Source: Mucor racemosus
Lineage: Eukaryota > Mucoromycota > Mucoromycetes > Mucorales > Mucoraceae
Direction of reading: 5' to 3'
NCBI GenBank assembly: GCA_027405735.1
Contig: JAPEHQ010000001.1
Location: 6,262,001 to 6,326,000 of the forward strand
DNA length: 64,000 nt
The notes below the pieces were generated by a model, which saw only the letters and a program-made list of their open reading frames with translations, did no database searches and had not been told where the DNA came from. Position 1 is the stretch's first letter. Every line of letters begins with the position of its first letter. Shown piece after piece: positions 1-11,732 of the stretch. Both the position numbers and the translations under genes were made by a program.

Positions 1-480
1 AGAAGCCTTAGGTAAAAGCACTGCCTACATCATACCCACAATTGTTATCTAAAATCCCATAAGGGTATAGAAGTTGACATTGTGCTGTTTTTGTGGTGCT
101 ATACCCATAACTGGCGTTGTTGCCCTTTGATATCAGCATTTTAAAGATGTATGCCTACTATCCTATAAAGTTGGAGGTTATTAAGATCAAAATTTGTTGA
201 GATAGCGTTTTTATTGTAGGTTTTTTACGGTTGCAGAAAGTAGGTTTCAGATAATTTTCGAATGCTTTTACCCAATATTGAGTCAAATTACGTAATATTC
301 GAACAAGATGCACATTTACTCTATAAACCATTGCTATTTCTCGGAAAATAGAAACATTAGTATCAGAATATAAATGCACTGGTAAAGCATTGACCAAAAA
401 AATTGATCAAGATTGATCTAAAATTGATTATTAAAAATTGAGCGCCTAAATTAAGGTGGCAATTTTTTGTATTCACAATA
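1..480. repeat. R3 non-coding repeat, fragment at the window edge
   Basis: This stretch resembles about 18,000-18,280 (reference to an ancestral TTGCCCAGATATTGAGTC-like segment and a CTAAAATTGATTNTAAAAATT segment). It belongs to a long AT-rich repeat, here called R3, with further copies near 9.3-11.5, 17.7-19.4, 32.6-34.15 and 50.7 kb. No coding capacity is evident; the short minus-strand open frame at 158-397 is not conserved in the other copies. Confidence 0.5.
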
Positions 481-850
481 GTATTGCAGTCGAGACTTAA
501 GAGTCGAGTCGAGTCAAGTTTTATTCGAGCCTACGAGCCAACTTGAGATTATGTAAACAAAACTCACGAATCTCGAGTCTTGTCATGATCTGTAATCTTG
601 GATACATATTATGGTCAAAATGATACGCTAATGATATGATTTTTAATATTAGACATCGGTGAACATTGGTTGAAGGAAGGTTGGTATTCTTATTTGAAAA
701 TTAGATATTTACTAAGGAAAATAAATAAGGATGTAAAGAGAAAGAAAGACAGATAATTTTACAAGGAATTATCGGAAGGATTTCCTTGTAGTATTTATAG
801 GAACATTCGAGATGAGAATTACTGCTGTGAATTATTACAATGATAATTTG
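481..850. other. AT-rich spacer with a GAGTCGAGTC-type motif
   Basis: No gene is seen. Positions about 490-580 carry clustered GTCGAG/CTCGAG words like those in the hAT-type MITEs of this window, so it may be a decayed MITE, but no ends or target duplication could be found. Confidence 0.3.
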
Positions 851-1745
851 ATTTGTTGTATGCCTCAAAGTATCATGCTTTATTGCCTTCTACAGTATCA
901 ATACATCTTATAATCTTTTGACTGCAACATGCATTGAAGTGCAAAGACTTGATATCGAATATAAGAAACTCCTAGTGTACCAAGTTTAATCCAGCAATTA
1001 TCAAGAACGCTTGGACCTCAATTATGACACCATATTATTTCATCGCAGTAGTTAATCCATCAAGTAGCTATCAAATCAACATCCAAGCACATTTAGCGCA
1101 GTATTGAAACAAGACAACTCACAAGCTCTGCAAAAACGGTTAAATTATGATTGATCCATTTAAATCCATAGATTACTATCAAACAAATCTAATGGTGTTG
1201 TAAATGTATGTAATAAAGAAAAATAAGTATGTGAGAATTGGTGAATCTTTATTAAATATAAAAACGAGATGGGGAAATCAAATGAAGGGTGAATGTCTAC
1301 TGCTATTTATATTTGATTTAAGGATTGCTTACGCACCTGTCTAGAACAGTGTTCTCATACTAAAATTTAGTGGCAATCCTCTCTTATGCTAATGTAATTA
1401 TATTCAGATATAGATGATCAGTCTAAAGTCTTTAGTTGCTCTTGGCAACACTAATCATTAATATTCTTTACTTTCTATCTTTTATTGTAAGTCTAGATTA
1501 TAAGAACTTAGCTTATGTGATTATCAGGGTAATCATTTACAGTGTTTATATGACACATATGCTAAATATGTTAAGGCATAGTTTATTGCCATATTTAAAC
1601 TACAATTTAAGGTACATTTATATATGCAAATACAACAATACTTTTATATCTAAATAAACGATATCTTGTTTTTATTATACAGTTGAAGAACTGATTCATT
1701 AATCATTCTTTTCCAAGACTTAGTCATTTTGTTCCATCATCTACG
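851..1745 (+). repeat. LTR-like ~540-bp repeat, copy A1, interrupted
   Basis: Positions about 851-1195 and 1646-1745 match the repeat that is complete at 4,103-4,643. The middle (about 1,196-1,645) is unrelated AT-rich sequence, so the copy is interrupted or partly replaced. The repeat family has TGT...ACA-like ends and an AATAAACGATATC segment, which suggests a solo LTR, but no reverse transcriptase is attached and no clean 5-bp duplication was found. Confidence 0.6.
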
Positions 1746-1879
1746 TTATAATTAATGCTTTTTTGGTCTAAAATCGATATCTACCTGCAGAAAAATTGGT
1801 AATTATAAAAATATGTATAATAGTATTAACTTGATTTGAATGAATGAATAAACTCATGTTAGCCTATTTAGTTTCTAAA

Positions 1880-4102
1880 AAGCATTTATTTCTATTTAGT
1901 GGCCAACAGCTAAGAAGAGGAAAACAAGATGTTGTCTTGTATATCACTACCAACTATCAAAGGTACACCATAATTATTACTTATTATTAGCTTGTTATTA
2001 ATAATTAATTTTACTAATAAATCAATTTTTATAGGTAAAAAGATGGCAATAGGTTCCAGTGGTGGCCATGTTTATGTTTATGATATTGGAGAGGTAAGAC
2101 TAAAACTCAATGTAAATCACCTCTAGCGCAATAATTATAAAGTAAGACTATATTATCATCGAATAAACTATCACACAATATTAACATGTCTAATGATTTA
2201 CCGCAATAAGCTTGAATCAAGTGGGTACAGCATCGTAAATTCTTGAAAAAGTTCACAAGTATAATAAAATCTCTTATTTTTAAGACTTATAACGCTTATA
2301 AGCGGAATATTAATTTAGAAAATTATTTTTGTCCAGATCATCAATTTTGACATTTTTTAAACTTTGTTTTCTGATTTTGCAAATCTAGGGTGAATTATAC
2401 TACCAATTATAAAAACAAAAAATATACACATATACAACATTTAGCTCTCTATTTGCTTAATAAAAAATAACAAACATTTTTATTGCAAAATATTATATGA
2501 AAATCCTTTAATCAAAAAACCGTTTTTGGGCCAAAAGTACAAATTTTTATTACTTAACATTTAATATTAAGCTTTTATAAAATATGTATTAGTCAGGGCT
2601 ACAGTTTTCTCTCACAATGTCGTATATTTAAACGTTAATTTTGGTATCAAAAATTGATTTTTCTGTTTTTTGATCAAAATCATGAGTGTTGGTAAGGATA
2701 AAATGAGTCCCGAAAATGTCCGCTACAAAAACTGAATTTTCAGACCGTACATGGTTAAATATAAGAAAAGTTAAAAAAAAGCATCTTTTTATTTAAAATT
2801 TAGATACTGTATACTGTACCATAGTATAAAATACTTAGCTGTTCAATCTTGCTACTGTATGCTCAATTACGGCGTTGCTCTACGGGCTCGCTTTTGCAAT
2901 TTTTTAACGAATCTATGATATGACAGACGGTTTTTCTGGTAGAAAAATACATGTTCCTATGATAACAGATATTGTCTATGTTGTCTAGTTCATGGTTCAT
3001 GCGCTGTAATGCTGCTTTTGACACTGGCTGAAATGTGCAATTTAGCAGGGTTTTAATTGTACTATATAATGTAAAGCCTTGAAAATCCTTTTCTACGTGT
3101 GCTGTTTCTCTCTTTTTGTTTTCATATTATTCTAAGAATATATTCACTATTTGATAAGGTATATCAGACTATTATCAAGCTGGTATCCTTTTCTTTTATC
3201 TAAATAAGCATGCTAGCATAAGGGACTAATGTTCTTAACATAGTTAGCAGTCTATATTAGAGACTTAAATTTTATTTAATCGCATTCTAAGATCAAATAT
3301 CATTATTTACTACTGTATTATTGGACGTATTTTGTGATTACAAGATCAAATTCGAAGGCAATCATATTTATATCTGCTCAATGCAAAGCTAGAACTGGCT
3401 ACAGACCTACAAAATGTTCCAGAAAGTGATACAATTTCAAACGATATAGAAACACAAAAAAAGTATAATCTGATGTTTTGGCTAATAATAGCCATAGTTT
3501 TGATTGTTGCTATGCTTGGAAACAAATCTTCTTACAGCTGACAATCGTAAGCTAAGATAGTAAGTTTAAAAATCGTTAATTTGTTTAAATTTTATGTGTG
3601 ATAAAGTAACATTTATAACCTTAGGTTTGGTTTGCATATAAATTTAAGCAGTAAGTGCCATTTAATTTTATGCTCGAGCAAAAAAACTCATTGTTGCTAC
3701 AAATATTATAGCTATAAACACATTTACAAATGATAATAATAATAATTGTGAATATATTGGCAGTTGCATTTATTGCTCTACAACAACGATTTATTGAATT
3801 GTATTATCTATAACACATATTAATGAAAGCAAATGTAATTTAAAACCACATTCTAGTAAAAAATCCAATAAAATTTTGAGAACGGCACGATGCTCATGTA
3901 CAGACCAATTTGTGCCCATACGGTCAGCTCATTATGCACATGGTCAGATTTTATTATGATGCACAAATAGGGATAACGATATGCTTATGGGCAATTCTAC
4001 TACTATGAGATTAATGCCATCATGTACACGGACAGAATCTTTAATCCTGCACATACAGGCTTTTCGTTGTGCTGGTGTGCAGTTTCTTTTGTTGTGTCCA
4101 TG
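1880..4102 (+). repeat. DynR repeat family, copy A (carries a dynein intermediate-chain fragment)
   Basis: About 2 kb of sequence shared with 12,607-17,690 (copy B), the minus strand of 47,150-48,570 (copy C) and the minus strand of 54,436-57,260 (copy D). Near its 5' side is a short stretch (about 2,036-2,092) reading like the WD40 segment of a cytoplasmic dynein intermediate chain, followed by a splice-donor-like GTAAG. The rest is non-coding AT-rich sequence ending in a segment rich in GTGCACAT-like words. No transposase is present, so it is probably a non-autonomous element or duplicated segment. Confidence 0.65.
2036..2092 (+). pseudogene. Dynein intermediate chain WD40 fragment in DynR copy A
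   Basis: The forward strand encodes a short piece similar to AIGSSGGHVYVYDIGE, matching the last strand of a WD40 repeat of cytoplasmic dynein intermediate chain, directly followed by GTAAGACT as in the other DynR copies. Upstream exon sequence present in copy D is missing here. It cannot make a dynein subunit. Confidence 0.6.
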
Positions 4103-4643
4103 TGTTTTGTATGCTACCTAGATAGTATCACACGTCATCGACTTCTACAGTATTAATATATATCACAATCTATTGACTACCACATGCATTGAAGTGCAAA
4201 GTCTTGATATCATCGGATATAAGAAACTCCTAGTGTACCAAGTTTAATCCAATAATTATCAAGAACGCTTGGATCTCAATTATGACACCATATTATTTTA
4301 TCCCAGCAGTTAATCAATCAAGTAGCTATCAAATCAACATCCAAACACATTTAGCGCAGCATTAAAATAAGACAACTCACAAGCTTTGCAAGCACGGTTA
4401 AATTATAATTGATCCATTTCAATCCATCGATTACTATCAAGCAGATCTAATGGTTCAATATTGTCTTAAATTACATCTCAGAATCTCAATGTCAAATCAA
4501 TATAATAGGCCATACTTTTACTGTATATCTAAATAAACGATATCTTGTTTTTATTATACAGTTAAAGAACTGATTCATTACTCATTTTCTTTTAATTGTA
4601 TTCTTTTTTAAGCGTTATTTATCAAACCTAAAAATATACGGCA
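4103..4643 (+). repeat. LTR-like repeat, copy A2 (complete)
   Basis: A 541-bp unit beginning TGTTTTGTATGC and ending ATATACGGCA, equivalent to TGTTGTAT...ATACGACA in other copies, so the ends form short inverted repeats as in LTRs. It contains a TATAATAGGCC segment and AATAAACGATATC, which could be promoter and polyadenylation parts. The flanking 5-mers do not match, so an intact target duplication is not supported. Confidence 0.6.
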
Positions 4644-4944
4644 GAGCTGAAACTAGATTGTTGCGTCCACAAGTCTGTGTACATTCCTTGGTTAAGATTA
4701 CGACAAAGATTTATATGATAAGTTCTACATTGCTGTGTATTATGTTATAATGCTCAGTTTATACTGTACATATTGAGGAATGCGGAACTGGTGTGTGTCA
4801 CTTAGACTTGATTGGAGATATATATGTATTAAAATAGGTTCATTTTAGACTAGACATATAATAATTAGAGAATGTGAATATAAAAGAAGATGTTTTGATC
4901 TTATAATAAAGTTCTTTAGTTTTAATGTGCTCTTTCATTTGATA
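4644..4944. other. Spacer, no gene seen
   Basis: AT-rich sequence between the LTR-like repeat and the hAT-type MITE. The first 8-bp target duplication copy of that MITE (ATTTGATA) lies at 4,937-4,944. Confidence 0.4.
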
Positions 4945-5307
4945 TAGGAATGGGCTTCGATTCGAGTTTGAATCGAGTTTTAACGGAAACGGCCATTCGA
5001 TTCGAGTTGGAAAACGGCCCGCTCTTTTGTAACCCAGATAAAAAACGGGGTGGGAGCAAGTATTGGTTTGCCTTAAGGAGGCTGTTAATAGCAACATTGT
5101 CAAGTTAATATGGGATTATGAATTGATAATAGCATATTTGACAGTTTCACAACTTGAAGTATTTTTTCAATCCTGTTTTCGAGCTTAGCTAACAAAAAAA
5201 GAAAAGAAGAAACTCGAATACCCTCATTCGAGTTTGCATAAAAAACGGCCCGTTAAAGCAGTCAAACTCGGTTAACCGTAATACGATGCGTTGTTTGTGA
5301 AATCCTA
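4945..5307 (+). mobile_element. hAT-type MITE, copy 1 (363 bp, 8-bp TSD)
   Basis: The unit starts TAGGAATGGGC and ends GAAATCCTA, and is flanked by a perfect 8-bp duplication ATTTGATA (4,937-4,944 and 5,308-5,315). The TAGGRATGGGC-type start, short inverted ends and 8-bp duplication are the known signature of hAT elements. It encodes nothing; subterminal GATTCGAGTT and AACGGCC words are repeated. A second copy of identical length lies inverted at 12,236-12,598. It must be mobilised by an hAT transposase elsewhere. Confidence 0.85.
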
Positions 5308-5315
5308 ATTTGATA

Positions 5316-6037
5316 GCAGCTTTTCTTTATTTTTAATAAATGATTTAGTACATGTTTTAGCTTCTAAATTGATATAATATCCTGGTGTAAAATCAAAGCG
5401 CTCTCGGATATATATATATATATATATACAGTCTACGTTTTTTTTAATACTGTCAATGGTTTTATAAGTGCTTAGTTGTATTATTCAATACTTTTTTGTA
5501 TCGGAACAAAAAATAAGAAATAATAAATAGATGGATAAAACAATTAATTTCAATCTTGTAATTTTTATTATGCAATATAAAAAATTATGGATCGATATTA
5601 TAAACAATAAAATCCTCTAAGATGGAGGAAAAGTAACTTTTGATATAATTGGTTTGATGGAGTAGATAGTTAGCCGTTCAAAATAACGTTTCCAGCAACA
5701 CCACGAGGAGGTCTATCTACATGTTGCCATTTGACTTTATAGTTTGTATACCACCATACTATAAAGTGATATTAAAATCAAGCAGATGCTATGAAATCAA
5801 TACGACTCCGATTGCCAGAAAGGGCTATAGTTTCCAGCCGGTTTCCGTGAAAGAAGACTATAAGACCCTAAAAGGGGGAGAGGTCGCAAGTCCACGCATG
5901 GAGAGCAACCAGGTTAAATTGACTCAGGATTACCAATTGTACAAAAACAAACAACTGAGTATAATAACCGAATTTACTAAGATAGCATCAAAACAGATAC
6001 TATCCCAATAAAGGTGGTAAAAGTTATCGCTTTTTTT
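5316..6037. other. Unrecognised segment between the MITE and the tandem arrays
   Basis: A forward open frame (about 5,721-6,011, 96 codons) has no recognisable family. On the minus strand about 5,655-5,745 reads as a plausible protein C-terminus (KVKWQHVDRPPRGVAGNV then a stop) preceded by an acceptor-like TTTATAG and followed by an AATAAAAATTA-like 3' end, so this may be the broken 3' end of an old gene. I cannot name it. A (TA)n run lies at about 5,410-5,428. Confidence 0.3.
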
Positions 6038-6110
6038 CGATCAAATCATTTTGATTCTTAAACCTACGTAAGGTGTATCAAAAATCAGATAACAAAAAGA
6101 TGCTTTAACT
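6038..6110 (+). repeat. Isolated divergent copy of the 91-bp repeat
   Basis: The words ATCAAATCATTTTGATTCTTAA and CAAAAATCAGATAACAAAAAG match the unit of the tandem array at 8,200-8,740, so the same sequence occurs on both sides of the 21-bp minisatellite. Confidence 0.55.
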
Positions 6111-6282
6111 TCTAGATGGAATTAAATAAAAACAAAGACAAGACCAGAGACATTAGATTGGAGACGTTATATCAAAAGAAACCTTCAAAATTATAAAAAA
6201 GATACCAAATTAAGATCAGACGTTGACGACACTTTTTAAGTTTTCAATAGTATACCTTTTTTATAAATTGAAACCACAAGTT

Positions 6283-8000
6283 AGAGATGAGACAAGAAGC
6301 ACACGAATTGAGACCCGATGGGGATGAAGTGAGACTAGATAAATATGAAGTAAGACCAGATGAGCATTAATTGAAAAACTGATGAATATGAAAGAGCATA
6401 CCTTTATACCAAGAGCATAGATTGAGACCAGTTAAAGATGAAATAAGACCAGATAAGCATGAATTTTGACCACATCAGGATAATTTGAAAACAGATGAGT
6501 ATAAATTGAGACCAGATACAAATGGATGGAGACCAAAGCAGAATAAATTGAATCCAGATAAAAATAAATTGAGAAAAGACTTGAATAAACCAAGATTAAC
6601 TGTGAATAAATAGAAATCAGATGAGCAAGAATTAAAATAGACCAGATGTAAACCACTTGATACCAGAGAAAATTAATGGAGTTGAGACGAGCATCAATAA
6701 TGGAGAACAGATAAACATGAATGGAGGCCAGACGAGCAAAACTAAAAACGAGATAAGAATAAAATGAGATAATACACTGATGAAATGGGACCAGAAGTGC
6801 ATGAATACAGACCAGATATGCATGAAAATAAAGACTATGCGTTGACAAAGGCAGAACGGATGTGCATTAAGTGAGACCAGAAGTGCATAAATAAAAACCA
6901 GATATTGATAAACCTATACCATATAAACATAAACTGAGAGCAACAGTGCATAAATAAAAACCAGATGTTAAAAAACAATACCAGATGTGCATACATTGAA
7001 ACCAGGTAAGCATGTAATGAGACCAGATGAAACCAGAAAGACGAGATGCTAATGATACGATACAAGATGCGCATTAATTCAAATGAGGAGCGCATGAAAG
7101 AAAACCAGATGTGCATAAACCTAAACCAGATAACTATGAATTGAAACCATATAAGCATTAAATTGAAACCAAATAGGCATGAGTTCAAACCAGATAAGCA
7201 CGAGTTGAGACCAGAAGAGCATGTATTGAGACCAGAAGAGCATGTATTGAGACCAGAAGAGCATGTATTGAGACCAGACGAGCATGAGATGAGACTAGGA
7301 AAGCATGTTATGAGACCAGATAAACATGAAGTAAAACCAGAAATACTTGAAAAAGGACCAAACATTGATAAATTGAGACTAAAAGTACATGAATGGAGAT
7401 CTGATGAGCATGAAATGAGACCATATAAACTTGAGTTGAGACCAGAAGTAAATTAATCGAAACCAGATATTGCATAAATGTCATACAATATCCAGAATAC
7501 TACCAGATATAGTGAAGAACCGAGACAAGACATACACAAAAGGGCACCACGCAATTAAAAAATTTAGGGTAGTGGAAATGGAGAATCAAGGATCATGTAA
7601 GACAAACAGAAACCAGATAGATAAAGCACCACGTCAGATAGAACCACATAGAGTAGGCCAAAACTTGATACAGGATATGAGAAACCAGATGTTGGCTGAA
7701 ACGGACGAGGCGAATGAACATAGAGAGACGGCAGCATTAAAAACCAAGAGACGAGATAATAGCATATATAGAGAAACCAGATACCAGAAAAGCCATAATA
7801 GGAGAGACAGATAGAATAAAAGGCAAGGAAAACCTAAATCAAAAGCCAATGTTAATATAAAGTTACCAGGTATTGAAAGAGGATGACCATATATTACAGA
7901 AAGAGACCAGATTTGCGTATGATAGACCAAATTGCTCAGTAACGATAACAAATGTTGCAGACACGAGACCATATGTTAAATAATAGAGACCAGATATGCT
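6283..8000 (+). repeat. Degenerate 21-bp purine-rich minisatellite
   Basis: About 1.7 kb of tandem, diverged units around GAGACCAGATGAGCATGAATT. The best-kept part (about 7,163-7,456) is open for 97 codons and reads as a heptad, roughly R-P-D/E-E/K-H-x-L. Units elsewhere contain stops and shifts, and both strands have accidental open frames because 21 is a multiple of three. No start context, intron or flanking domain supports a gene. It is best read as a decaying tandem repeat, perhaps the internal part of a larger element bounded by the 91-bp repeat. Confidence 0.7.
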
Positions 8001-8199
8001 AAAAAAGGTGCTGGATCTTTGAGAAGAGAGGTAGATATTGCAGAAAAACGATTATTAAATATATGCAAAAAAAAATTAGATTAGAAGAAAGTAGAATATA
8101 TTACGTTTTAGAAACGTACCAGAAAGATCAGACCTTGCAAAAAAGAGAACAGACGCTAAAGAAAAAAGAGGTGCAATAACAGAATTGAGGCATCAGCTA

Positions 8200-8740
8200 T
8201 TAATTCCAATTATTTTGACTCTTAAACCCTGGCCAAGGGTGTGTCAAAATGAGATAGCCAATAGCTGATAGCTCAATTGGACAATAGCTACCAACTGTTA
8301 GCTCAAATCATTTCGACTCTTGAACCCTGGCTATGGGTGTGCCAAAAATCAGATAACAAAAAGCTGATAGCTCAATAGCTACCAAATGTTAGCTCAAATC
8401 ATTTCGACTCTTAAACCCTGGCCATGGGTGTGCCAAAAATCAGATAGCCAATAGCTGATAGCTCAATAGCTACCAACTGTTAGCTCAAATCATTTCGACT
8501 CTTAAACCCTGGCTATGGGTGTGCCAAAAATCAGATAACAAACAGCTGATAGCTCAATAGCTACCAACTGTTAGCTCAAATCATTTCGACTCTTAAACCC
8601 TGGCCATGGGTGTGCCAAAAATCAGATAGCCAATAGCTGATAGCTCAATAGATACCAACTGTTTGTTCAAATCATTTCGACTCTTAAACCCTGGTCAAGG
8701 GTGTGCCAAAAATCAGATAACAAACAGCTGATAACCGCAA
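8200..8740 (+). repeat. Tandem array of a 91-bp unit (about 6 copies)
   Basis: The word TTTCGACTCTT recurs at 8,311, 8,402, 8,493, 8,584 and 8,675, exactly 91 bp apart, with a more diverged unit before. Each unit holds TAGCTGATAGCTCAATAGCTACC and ACCCTGGCCATGGGTGTGCC-like words, the latter with a short palindrome CCATGG. Alternate units differ in the same way (GATAGCCAATAGC versus GATAACAAACAGC), pointing to a 182-bp higher-order unit. It is non-coding. Confidence 0.85.
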
Positions 8741-9289
8741 GTAAACAATCCAAAGAGCCAAACGCAGATAGAATAAACCCTGTACCAGGATGAGCTAAAA
8801 GAAAGTTAAACAAGTGCAGCTTGTTTTTCTTTTACTCAAACCTAGAATACTAGGAAAGTTTATGATAGAAGCTTCGTTAAAATTTCACGCACCAGACGTT
8901 ACTTTAACGTCGAAACTCCCACCTAACCTTCAGCAGCTACGTATAAAACTTTATCTTGCGAGATACTATAGTAGACCTTAGCCAACGGATAAGACACGTA
9001 CAAAATAGACTCGTGATTTCACCAAACCATAAGGTTTTGCTTCATCAAATTTACCTGGTTGTCAAAAAAAAACAAAAAAAAACAAAAAAAAACAGGGGGA
9101 CCATCGTGTTTTTGAATAAACCCTAAAATTTGAGTTCCATTGATGACGTCTTCAAAATTTAGTGTAATTTGATTGAAATGCTGTTTATAAACTTGAACCA
9201 CACTGTAAATACAATCATCTGTGTTATAGAAATCATTGTTTTATAGAGCGGTATATATTAGCAATTTTATTTCGGGAGAGAAATTAATG
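8741..9289. other. Spacer, no gene seen
   Basis: AT-rich sequence with a run of A5C repeats near 9,068-9,092 (three tandem AAAAAAAC-like units). Nothing recognisable. Confidence 0.4.
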
Positions 9290-11500
9290 GCCTATAGAGA
9301 CAAGATACATCTATTTTGAGAATTTAACTGAATTTGACTCAATATTGGGCAAAAACTTTTGAAAATTATCCGAGAACCATCTAAAACCATCCAAAATTCA
9401 AGTGTCAACAAAACCGTATCCTGAGGAACTTCGATCCAAGTAACTTCCGAATTTGCATGAGAGTTTGGTACGCATCATCTTCCACGTAATGATGTTAAAT
9501 GGCAACTTCCACAACCTACTGTGTGTTGAGAAAATAATCGCCGAAGTGCACCTATATTTTGTTGCACACTTTCATTGAAAACAATTTAAATAAGGCATCT
9601 ATAAATACTGATCCAAGTAAGCTGCGACTCCAAATGGATATAGATATGAATATTTATTAAAGGCATTTCAGATACAGTGTCAGCTTCCATGGGCTATTGT
9701 GCATTCGATAGGTTTGAACAACAAGTTGGTTATCTTCTATTTGTGCCTTGTATGAAGGTCAGTAATTTGAGCTCACTCGCTCTCGACGGATATGGATCCA
9801 AATGACCTCCCGTTGTAATAGCAGGTACTTTTAATGTTGGTCAACAGAACTGCAAAAGGTTTAGCCGCCTGAGTTGCTGTGAAAATAGAGAAATAAAAAA
9901 GCATAGGTGTTCAAATTTCAAACTATTCTGAATCACTTGTTTCAGATATTCCTTGAAATTTTTTATAAAATCAAATAATGATTCAAAATTAAATTTTGAA
10001 GTTACACTTAATGCACAGTGAGCCTATGAATAACATATAATCTTGATCTCATTGACTAAAAATGATTTTTGAATGATCAAGGCACGGCTGTCAAAAAGAA
10101 ACCTGTTTTCCTTAGATTAAAAAGTTCCACTACTTTGAGGCTTCAAATCTTTGCAAAAGGGTAAGCTTTACTGACACTTTCTAATAATAGTAAAACTTGT
10201 TTTGAAACGCTCCATAACAGATATGATAGTATACATATTTTTTTAGCACTTTTATTTTTCTGACAGTTTTTTGACATTTTTTTTTACATCCATGTCATCG
10301 ACCTCGTTAAACTCTCTCAGACCCAATCTAGTTTTTTGTTTTTCAAAATACTGATATTTCGTGGAGATATCTTTCTCAAAAATGTGTACAAAAAGATACC
10401 TTCGTTTCTAGCTTCAATTTTTTCATTGTATACCATCATATTTGACATCTTAGATTGATTTCTTAAGCGGGGTAAAAGCAAGTGTTTCACTTTTGAAGCC
10501 TTTATACTCGCTTAGAAATCAACATGAATAGAAATAAGTCTTTTGTCAATATTCTGTAGCATATGAAGTATAGCCCTATATTTTATATTTCCTGATTATC
10601 TATTGAAATGGGGGCACGCTCCGATTTTGAATATCACCATATAAAATTGTATAATCAGATATGCACATGCAACTGAGCTTGAAACTAGAAAGTGTTCAAA
10701 TGGAAAAAAAATCCAAAAAAATCCAAAAAAAACCTTGTATGTTTAATTACTCACAAAAATGCATAGCAAGTTGGACTAGCGTATTAAATGTTTTAGGTTC
10801 AGTTTTTGATTCTGAATCGATCGGTGTAGGTTGTAAAAATATTTTTCTCATGAAATCTTTAGTAAATTTAGTGTCAAATTTTAACGGTTTTTAATCAAAA
10901 AGTACCCTTCATTCAAACGCAACCCTAAAATATTTTATTTTCACATTATGCGCAACAAAATTATCTACAGAATGAGTATTTATACGTAGCTGTAGCCCTA
11001 TTTTTGGTGGAGATATTAATTTTTTTGATTATTTTTTTTGGTCGGCGAAAATTTACCCTTGTATATCCTCATCCAAAATGAATCCTTTTTTGTATCACCA
11101 AAAATCAACCATTCAATCTCAAGTTTCTCGACGAAAAATTAATATTTTTTGACGAGATAAAATTCGTTGGATAGACGCTAGTGAGTACTATCCTATTGCT
11201 TTAGCTTTGCATACCAGGCATCCCTTCATGGATCTCCATAACAGAAAAAATACTCTCACAAAATTCATAAAAAAATAAAAAATTCTTTAAAGCCATCCAA
11301 AACCTAGATATCCTGGTAGAGAATGAAAAATAAAGTAGACTTTACTTAATAACCATCATTGCAATACCCTAGTATTTTCTCAACTTTTTTTCATTTTAAA
11401 TGCAGTTTTTCAATTTTAAGCTGGCCCTTTTTGCATCATTATTCAAATTAATGTTAGCTTGCGTGGTAGTTTATCAAGCTGTTATTACTAGATTAATGAA
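9290..11500 (-). repeat. R3 non-coding repeat, copy
   Basis: Segments at about 9,400-9,560, 9,690-9,860 and 10,240-11,340 match other R3 copies (33.0-34.1 kb in the same orientation, 17.7-19.4 kb in the opposite one, and a fragment at 50.69-50.87 kb). Shared words include CTTCCACAACCTACTGTGTGT and AGAAAATNATCG. It is over 2 kb long, has no transposase, and open frames in it are short and not shared between copies in a convincing way. Confidence 0.55.
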
Positions 11501-11732
11501 TATTGTCGAAAACTGGCTACAAGGTGAAAAATGCAAAAGCCTCAAAAACTTGACTGGAGCTTACCCATTTTGATAAAATTTGTTGTATGCCACCAAGACT
11601 AGTCATTACGGCCGACCTGTGCTGCGCAAGATTATTTTGTTGTGGTGCCCAGCAGGTGGCTGCACAATATAGCCTGAGCTGTTGTGCGGTTGTACCCACT
11701 GAATATGGCTAAAAAGATAACAAGGTGCACAT

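Noticed and set aside
6432..7365. Minus-strand open frames of 138 and 176 codons across the minisatellite
   Set aside because: They result from a repeat unit divisible by three and low stop density; no domain, no splice or start support.
6283..8740. CRISPR array
   Set aside because: Repeats are contiguous tandem units without unique spacers, and the genome is eukaryotic.
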